DNA of 64,000 nt from assembly GCA_031359995.1 (NCBI GenBank), contig JANMAT010000112.1:1-64000 (forward strand). The letters are read 5' to 3'. The translations under genes were made by a program, and so were the position numbers. A model generated the notes under the pieces. The model was given only the letters and a program-made list of their open reading frames with translations. It was not told the DNA's origin and did not search any database. Positions within the stretch are counted from its first letter, which is position 1, and each line of letters starts with the position of its first letter. Source of the DNA: JANMAT01 sp031359995. Its GTDB lineage: Bacteria; Actinomycetota; Acidimicrobiia; Acidimicrobiales; Ilumatobacteraceae. Below are positions 58,781 through 64,000 of the stretch, one piece after another.

Positions 58781-59770
58781 TCAGCCGCTGATCTCGTCGA
58801 CCAGGCCCCAGGCCAACGCCGTGCCCGCGTCGATGGGCGTGGCAGTGAGGGCGAGGAGCGCCGTGCGGTGCCGGCCGATGCGGCGGGGCAGGCTGACGGT
58901 GCCGCCCGCGCCGGGCACGAGGCCGAGGCCGAGCTCGGGCAGGCCGACACGAGCATCGGGGCGGGCGATCACGCGCGACGCGAACGCGCTCAGCTCGATC
59001 CCGGCGCCCAGGCATGCTCCGTGCAGACGGACCTCGGTACGGTCGGCCAGCGCCGCCATCAACCGGGCCGGGCTGCGGGTGAGGCGCAGCCCGTGGGCCG
59101 TGACCGGATCGGGAAACGAGCCGAACGTGTCGAGGTCGCCACCGCTGCAGAACGACGGCCCGTTGCCCCGCACCACCACCCGCGCCACGGTCGGGTCGGC
59201 GCGGGCCACGGTCAACGCGTCGGCCAGGCCATCGCGCAGGCGGGCGTCGAGGGCGTTGTGCACGTGCGGTCGGTTCAGGATCACGTGGAGGTCGTCGCCG
59301 TGGCGTTCACTCACCACCGCGTCCTCGGCCGGCTCGGCGCGGGCGCGCACCGGCCGCCCCGCACGCCACGCGGCGAACTCGGGACCACCCTGCAGCATCG
59401 AGTACGTGGTCGACTCGGCCACCAACCCTTCGGCGATCGTTCGGGTGGACCCGCCCCGCAGCAGCAGAACGAGCGCCGCCGCCGCGAGCGGCGTGCGGGC
59501 GACCTGGGCCACCATCGCGTCGAGCTCGTCGTCATCGGCCACCACCGCGTCGACCACGTCGGCCAGCGCGTCGGCGTCGCCCGCCTCGGCCACCAGCACG
59601 CACGGTGTCGCCCTCGTCGCCGTGACGACCCGGGCGACGGCCGACGCGTCGGCACCGCCGGCGTGGACCACCACGAGCGCGGCACCGCTGACGGCGCTCA
59701 GGTCGTCGTCGAGGCGGCCCACCCCGGCGGCGTCGTCGAGATCGGTCAGCGTGAGGTGGACGGTCACCAT
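58781..59770 (-). CDS. Enoyl-CoA hydratase/isomerase with N-terminal extension
   Basis: A 329-residue protein. Residues about 150-329 are a crotonase domain (VVVRGNGPSFCSGGDLDTFG, RLHGACLGAGIELSAFASRVIARPDARVGLPELGLGLVPGAGG), with Glu and Gly positions compatible with hydratase activity. The first 150 residues (DDLSAVSGAALVVVHAGG ... AALVLLLRGGSTRTIAEGLVAES) are not recognised. The usual C-terminal trimerisation helices look short. The ATG has a GAGGAG site upstream. It diverges from the CoA transferase gene, 39 bases away. Confidence 0.82.
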   Translation of the reverse strand: MVTVHLTLTDLDDAAGVGRLDDDLSAVSGAALVVVHAGGADASAVARVVTATRATPCVLVAEAGDADALADVVDAVVADDDELDAMVAQVARTPLAAAALVLLLRGGSTRTIAEGLVAESTTYSMLQGGPEFAAWRAGRPVRARAEPAEDAVVSERHGDDLHVILNRPHVHNALDARLRDGLADALTVARADPTVARVVVRGNGPSFCSGGDLDTFGSFPDPVTAHGLRLTRSPARLMAALADRTEVRLHGACLGAGIELSAFASRVIARPDARVGLPELGLGLVPGAGGTVSLPRRIGRHRTALLALTATPIDAGTALAWGLVDEISG

Positions 59771-59809
59771 GGGCTCCTCGTTCGGGCAGCCGTAGGCTAC
59801 GGCGCTTCC

Positions 59810-61075
59810 ATGTCGCTGACCGAACCTCCTCTCGACCTGACCCGTCGGCTCCTCCACGGGCCCGGGGCGAGCGGCGTGTGCGACACCGACGACGCCTGGG
59901 CGGCGAGCGGGGCCATGGCGCTCACCGGCCGGCCCGACGGTCCACCCCTCGGTGCCCCCGCCGGTCTGGTCGACGGGCTCACCCGGCTGGCCGGTCGTCT
60001 CGCCGCGCTCACCGCGGTCGTCGGGCGACGCGTGGCCGTCGACGGGCCGGCGCTGCTGGGGGAACGGGCCGCACTGGCCGGGCTCACCCGACGGGCCACG
60101 ACGAGCGCCGGTGGCGCCACCCGCCTCGTGCGCGCCGGCGACGGCTGGCTGGCGGTGGCCTTGCCGCGCGCCGACGACATCGCCCTCCTGCCGGCGTGGC
60201 TCGGCACGGACCCGGTCGACCCCGACGATCCGTGGCCGGCGGTCACCGCCGCGATCACCCCGCGTGCCGTGCGCGACCTGGTGGCCGACGGCGCGCTGCT
60301 CGGCCTGGCCGTGGCCGGCGTGGGCGAGCGGGCCGACGACGGGCTGGCGCGGGCCACGCCGCGCCCCGGCGCGTGCGGGCCGGTGACCGCGCTGGCCGAC
60401 GTGGTCGTCATCGACCTGTCGTCGTTGTGGGCCGGCCCGCTGTGCACCCAGCTGCTCGCCGCCGCCGGCGCCACGGTGATCAAGGTGGAGAGCGTGCAAC
60501 GGCCCGACGGCGCCCGCCACGGCACCGCCGCGTTCTTCGACCTGCTGCACGCGGGCAAGCACTCGGTGCTCGTCGATCTGCACGACGACGGCGACCGGGC
60601 CGCGCTGCGCGCCCTGCTGCAACGGGCCGACGTGGTGGTCGAGGCGTCGAGGCCGCGGGCGTTGGCCCACCTCGGTTTGAGCGTGGCCCAGGTGGCGCCC
60701 GCGGGCGGGCCGCGCGTGTGGTGTCGGCTCACCGGCCACGGTGGCGCGGCAGCCGAGCGGGTCGGGTTCGGCGACGACGCCGCGGTGGCCGGCGGCCTGG
60801 TGGCATGGGAGGACGGCGAGCCCCGCTTCGTGGCCGACGCCGCTGCCGATGCCGCGACCGGTCTCACCGCCGCGGTCGCCATCGTCGATCGCCTCGTGAC
60901 CGGCGGCCGCTGGACCGTCGACGTCGCCCTCGCCCGCACCGCGGCGGCGTTCGCCGTCAGACCGGCGACGGCCGACGGGTTGGTGGCGGCGGCGCCACGC
61001 GCCCGCACCCTGACGGGCGTGGCCCGCCCGCTCGGCATCGACAGCGACGAGGTCCTGCGGCGGTACGCCAGGTGA
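59810..61075 (+). CDS. CaiB/BaiF family CoA transferase with N-terminal domain
   Basis: A 421-residue protein. The class III CoA transferase core begins only at about residue 190 (LADVVVIDLSSLWAGPLCTQLLAAAGATVIKVESVQRPDG), followed by LLHAGKHSVLVDLHDDGDR, VEASRPRALAHLGL, and GFGDDAAVAGGLVAWEDGEPRFVAD, which holds the probable catalytic Asp. The first 185 residues look like a degenerate second half of the same fold. It would exchange CoA between carboxylates. Its stop overlaps the amidohydrolase start (GTGA). Confidence 0.82.
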   Translation: MSLTEPPLDLTRRLLHGPGASGVCDTDDAWAASGAMALTGRPDGPPLGAPAGLVDGLTRLAGRLAALTAVVGRRVAVDGPALLGERAALAGLTRRATTSAGGATRLVRAGDGWLAVALPRADDIALLPAWLGTDPVDPDDPWPAVTAAITPRAVRDLVADGALLGLAVAGVGERADDGLARATPRPGACGPVTALADVVVIDLSSLWAGPLCTQLLAAAGATVIKVESVQRPDGARHGTAAFFDLLHAGKHSVLVDLHDDGDRAALRALLQRADVVVEASRPRALAHLGLSVAQVAPAGGPRVWCRLTGHGGAAAERVGFGDDAAVAGGLVAWEDGEPRFVADAAADAATGLTAAVAIVDRLVTGGRWTVDVALARTAAAFAVRPATADGLVAAAPRARTLTGVARPLGIDSDEVLRRYAR

Positions 61076-62478
61076 CGGCTCGATTGGTGCTGCGCGACGT
61101 CGAGGTCGAGGGCCGACGCACCACCGTGGTGATCGACGGCGGCCGCGTCGTGGCCATCGATGGATGCGGCGGGATTCGGCCAGGCGACACGGTGATCGAC
61201 GGCGCCGGGGGCGCTCTGCTGCCCGGTCTGCACGACCACCACCTGCACCTGCTGGCCATGGCCGCGGCGCGCGCCTCGGTGGTCGTGGGGCCAGCCGTGA
61301 TCCACGATCTCGACGGGCTGCGGGCTGCCCTGGCGGGGGCCGACGCGACCCTGCCGACCGGCGCGTGGGTGCGGGCGGTGGGCTATCACGAGTCGGTGGC
61401 CGGCGAGCTCGACCGCGACCGGCTCGATGCCCTGCTCCCCCACCGCCCCGTGCGCGTGCAGCACCGCAGCGGCGCCTGCTGGATCGTGAACGGCGAGGCG
61501 GCGAACCGGCTCGGGTTGGACGCCGCCACCGAGCCGGGCGTGGAGCGTGACGCCACGGGCCGGGCGACCGGTCGCATCTACGGCGCCGACGACTGGCTCG
61601 GCGACCGCGTTCCCCGCGCTGCTCCCGACGTGGCCGCAGTGCTCGCCCGGCTGGCCACGTTCGGCATCACCGCGGTCACCGACGCCACTCCCACCGAACG
61701 GGCCGACGAGCTGGCCGTGCTGGCTCGTGCCATCGGCGGCGCCGACGCGCCGGTGGCCGTCACCGTCACCGGCGGACCGGGCCTGCCCGACGACGCCTCG
61801 CCGCAGCTGCGGCGCGGGCCCGTGAAGCTGGTGATGGCCGACCACGCCCTGCCCGGCTGGGACGAGGTCGTCGCCGGGTTCCAGGTGGCGCGGCGCGGTG
61901 AACGGGCCGTCGCCGTCCACTGCGTGACCCGGGCCGGTCTGCTGCTGGCCCTGGCCGTCTGGGAGGAGGTGGGCGCGCGGCCGGGCGACCGCATCGAGCA
62001 CGGTGCGGTGATCCCCGTGGAGACGGTGCCCCGGCTCGCCGAGCTGGGCCTCACGGTCGTGACGCAGCCCCACTTCGTCCGCGAGCGCGGCGACGCCTAC
62101 CGGCGCGACGTCGACCCCGACGACCGGCCTGACCTGTGGCGCTGTGGCACCCTGCTGGCCGCCGGCGTGCCCGTCGGCGGTTCGAGCGATGCGCCGTTCG
62201 GTCACGACGACCCGTGGGCGGCGATGGCCGCGGCCGTCGACCGCCGCACCAGCGACGGCCCGCCCCTCGGCCCCGATGAGGCGATCGCGTCCGCCGCCGC
62301 GCTGGCGTTGTACCTGGCGCCCATCGCCCATCCCGGCGGTCCGGCCCGCCGCCTCACGGTCGGTGCCGCGGCGGACTGCTGCGTCCTGGACCGACCGCTC
62401 GCCGCCGCACTGGCCGATCCGGCCGGGGTCACGGTGGTCGCCACCACCGTCGGTGGACGCCTCACGCACTACCGCTGA
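61072..62478 (+). CDS. Amidohydrolase superfamily protein (YtcJ-like)
   Basis: A 468-residue metallo-hydrolase. N-terminal beta-sandwich (LVLRDVEVEGRRTTVVIDGGRVVAID), metal motif ALLPGLHDHHLHLLAMAAARAS (HxH type), later AVAVHCVTRAG, DRIEHGAVIP and the C-terminal Asp region PVGGSSDAPFGHDDPWAAMAAAVDRR. The family removes acyl groups or opens rings on varied substrates. GTG start coupled to the CoA transferase, so both likely act in one degradation route that is not identified. Confidence 0.85.
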   Translation: MTARLVLRDVEVEGRRTTVVIDGGRVVAIDGCGGIRPGDTVIDGAGGALLPGLHDHHLHLLAMAAARASVVVGPAVIHDLDGLRAALAGADATLPTGAWVRAVGYHESVAGELDRDRLDALLPHRPVRVQHRSGACWIVNGEAANRLGLDAATEPGVERDATGRATGRIYGADDWLGDRVPRAAPDVAAVLARLATFGITAVTDATPTERADELAVLARAIGGADAPVAVTVTGGPGLPDDASPQLRRGPVKLVMADHALPGWDEVVAGFQVARRGERAVAVHCVTRAGLLLALAVWEEVGARPGDRIEHGAVIPVETVPRLAELGLTVVTQPHFVRERGDAYRRDVDPDDRPDLWRCGTLLAAGVPVGGSSDAPFGHDDPWAAMAAAVDRRTSDGPPLGPDEAIASAAALALYLAPIAHPGGPARRLTVGAAADCCVLDRPLAAALADPAGVTVVATTVGGRLTHYR

Positions 62479-62558
62479 ACGGCCCATTCGCGGCGGGGCC
62501 ACCCGCCGGACTAGACATGGTGGAGACATCCGTCACCCTGACGTCCGAGGTATGGCCC

Positions 62559-62861
62559 ATGCAGCTCAAGTCCGGTCTCCGTCTCCAGAGCGTCACCTGT
62601 GACACGCAGGTGATCGTGGTGCGCGGCAGTGGAGATGTCGATCTCCGCTGCGGCGGTCAGCCGCTGGTGCCCGCGGGCGGCGCCGTCGACAAGGTGGCCC
62701 CTGCCGCCGGGTTCGACAGCGGCACGCTCATGGGCAAGCGCTACGGCGACGAGGACTCGGGTCTCGAGATCCTCTGCACCAAGCCGGGCGCCGGGTCGTT
62801 GGCCGTCGGCGATGTCGCGCTGCCCGAAAAGGGCGCCAAGGCCCTGCCCTCCTCCGACTGA
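62559..62861 (+). CDS. Conserved hypothetical protein, 100 aa
   Basis: A small soluble protein, MQLKSGLRLQSVTCDTQVIV ... DVDLRCGGQPLV ... GKRYGDEDSGLEILCTKPGAGSLAVGDVALP, with three cysteines and alternating strands. I have the impression of similar proteins beside acyl-CoA synthetases in other actinobacteria but cannot name a family. ATG 62559 is preferred (GAGG eight bases upstream) over the in-frame ATG at 62517. It precedes the acyl-CoA synthetase gene by 15 bases and is probably co-transcribed. Confidence 0.75.
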   Translation: MQLKSGLRLQSVTCDTQVIVVRGSGDVDLRCGGQPLVPAGGAVDKVAPAAGFDSGTLMGKRYGDEDSGLEILCTKPGAGSLAVGDVALPEKGAKALPSSD

Positions 62862-62876
62862 CCTGAAGGCGCCGCC

Positions 62877-64000
62877 ATGAACCTGATGATGCTGTTGGAG
62901 ATGGCGGCCCAGACCGCTCCCGATCGGCTCGCCATCGGCACCCTGGCCGACGGTCTCACCTACGGCCGGCTCTACGAGCTCGCCGGTGGGGCGGCCGCCG
63001 GTCTGCGCGAGCGGGCCGTCGACCGCGTCCTCTACACCGACGTGTCATCGCCGGCGCTGCCGGTGGCGCTGTTCGCCGCATCGTGGGCGGGCAAGCCGTT
63101 CGCTCCGGTGAGCTACCGCCTGGCCGACGACCGCCTGCGCGGCCTCGTGGCCCGCCAGGCCCCGGCCATCGTGCTCCACAGGGCCGGAGGCGACGACCGC
63201 ACCGATGGCATCGAGGGCATCGAGCACCAGGCCACCGCCGATTTCGTGGCCGAAGCCGGCCACGCCGGGGTGCCCGAAGGCGACTGGTCCTATGACGGCG
63301 ACGACATCGCCGTGCTCCTGCACACGTCGGGCACGTCCGGTGACCCGAAGGTGGCCGTGCTGCGCCAGCGCCACCTCGTGTCGTACGTGTTCGGCTCGGT
63401 CGAGTTCCTGGGTGCCGGCGAAGACGAAGCCACGCTGGTGTCCGTGCCGCCCTACCACATCGCCGGCATGGCGGCGATCCTGACCGCCACCTACGGTGGG
63501 CGCCGCCTGGTGCAGCTCCCCGACTTCGAGCCGCACGAGTGGGTGCGCATGGCCCGCGAGGAGCACATCACCCACGCCATGGTCGTGCCCACCATGCTGG
63601 CCCGCATCCTCGAGGTGCTGGCCGAGGACGGCCAGGGTCTGCCCGACCTGCGCCACCTCGCCTACGGCGGTGGTCGCATGCCCATCCCGGTGATCGAGCA
63701 GGCGCTGGCGCTCATGCCCAGCGTCAACTTCGTGAACGCCTACGGCCTCACCGAGACGAGCTCGTCCATCACCGTGCTCGGCCCCGACGACCATCGCGCC
63801 GCGTTGGGCAGCGACGACCCGATCATGCGCGGTCGGCTCGGCTCGGTCGGCCAGGCGCTGCCCACCGTCGAGCTGTCGATCCGCGATCCGTTGGGCGTGC
63901 CGGTCCCGATCGGCCAGCGCGGCGAGGTCTGGGTGCGCGGCGAGCAGGTCTCGGGCGAGTACGGCGGCAAGTCCACCGTCGATGGCGAAGGCTGGTTCCC
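62877..64000 (+). CDS. Acyl-CoA synthetase (AMP-forming), 5' part
   Basis: The first 374 codons of an ANL-superfamily ligase, running off the window. Visible: N-terminal LLEMAAQTAPDRLAIG, the P-loop LLHTSGTSGDPKVAVL near residue 144, the substrate-pocket region VPPYHIAGMAAILTATYGG, and the A5 motif NAYGLTETSSSITVLG near 286. The hinge and catalytic Lys lie beyond the edge. It would activate a carboxylic acid to acyl-CoA, fitting the CoA transferase and hydratase genes just upstream. Confidence 0.92.
   Translation, partial: MNLMMLLEMAAQTAPDRLAIGTLADGLTYGRLYELAGGAAAGLRERAVDRVLYTDVSSPALPVALFAASWAGKPFAPVSYRLADDRLRGLVARQAPAIVLHRAGGDDRTDGIEGIEHQATADFVAEAGHAGVPEGDWSYDGDDIAVLLHTSGTSGDPKVAVLRQRHLVSYVFGSVEFLGAGEDEATLVSVPPYHIAGMAAILTATYGGRRLVQLPDFEPHEWVRMAREEHITHAMVVPTMLARILEVLAEDGQGLPDLRHLAYGGGRMPIPVIEQALALMPSVNFVNAYGLTETSSSITVLGPDDHRAALGSDDPIMRGRLGSVGQALPTVELSIRDPLGVPVPIGQRGEVWVRGEQVSGEYGGKSTVDGEGWF

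Noticed and set aside
59797..62529. A minus-strand open frame of about 910 codons opposite the CoA transferase and amidohydrolase
   Set aside because: No family similarity, and a shadow of two well-supported overlapping genes.

Overview
The window is very GC-rich DNA from an actinobacterium. The actinobacterial signs are a DUF2469 gene beside rplS, a SigK/RskA-like sigma/anti-sigma pair, an F420-type LLM oxidoreductase, many GTG starts, GTGA/ATGA gene overlaps, and many start codons that sit directly behind a TANNNT -10 box with no Shine-Dalgarno site. A deep-branching class such as Acidimicrobiia fits, but that is inference. I see no rRNA, tRNA, CRISPR array, prophage or insertion sequence. 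The window is mostly chromosomal housekeeping and metabolic genes, with a few accessory spots.

1-13.2 kb: the 5' end of icd, a short-chain dehydrogenase, rarD, a lipoprotein, an acyl-CoA dehydrogenase, a GNAT/acyl-CoA-synthetase-like fusion, a soluble hybrid histidine kinase, an aldo/keto reductase with a kinase-fold gene, an M50 membrane protease, and a tandem pair of flavodoxin-fold oxidoreductases. 13.2-17.7 kb is one leftward directon: trmA-type RNA methyltransferase, ECF sigma factor, anti-sigma factor, psuK, psuG. 17.8-28.1 kb: rpe, the addB-addA recombination nuclease, a small envelope protein, an enoyl-CoA hydratase, and the leftward trmD-rplS-DUF2469-yraN block.

28.1-34 kb: a drug-exporter operon (MFS transporter, TetR regulator, P-loop kinase, lipoprotein serpin) behind two near-identical 22-bp palindromes that are probably the TetR operators, followed by a second lipoprotein and a CGNR zinc-finger regulator. 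34-36.1 kb holds a decayed metallopeptidase gene with an in-frame TGA. 36.1-40.4 kb is a leftward assimilatory sulfate reduction and siroheme operon (cysH-cysD-cysN-met8-cobA) with a candidate operator/promoter. 40.5-42.7 kb is a hydroxyproline epimerase plus D-amino-acid dehydrogenase pair.

42.7-45.3 kb is an accessory spot: a 133-bp composite palindromic element, a vapBC toxin-antitoxin pair and a beta-helix surface protein. 45.4-56.7 kb has gene content resembling a DosR-type hypoxia/redox-stress regulon: a flavin-binding PPOX-fold protein, CoA hydrolase/transferase, DoxX, nitroreductase, P-type ATPase coupled to a 27-residue leader ORF, carbamate kinase, tandem universal stress protein, Pit phosphate transporter with its DUF47 partner, and a hemerythrin-like protein. 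One DosR-box-like palindrome lies in its first divergent promoter. 56.7-64 kb is lipid/CoA metabolism: LLM oxidoreductase, phosphotransferase-fold protein, enoyl-CoA hydratase, CaiB-type CoA transferase, amidohydrolase, a small conserved protein, and the start of an acyl-CoA synthetase.

Nothing here is clearly a wholly new system. The items most worth checking are the composite palindrome beside vapBC, the exporter-serpin operon with twin operators, the interrupted peptidase, and the leader ORF of the P-type ATPase.
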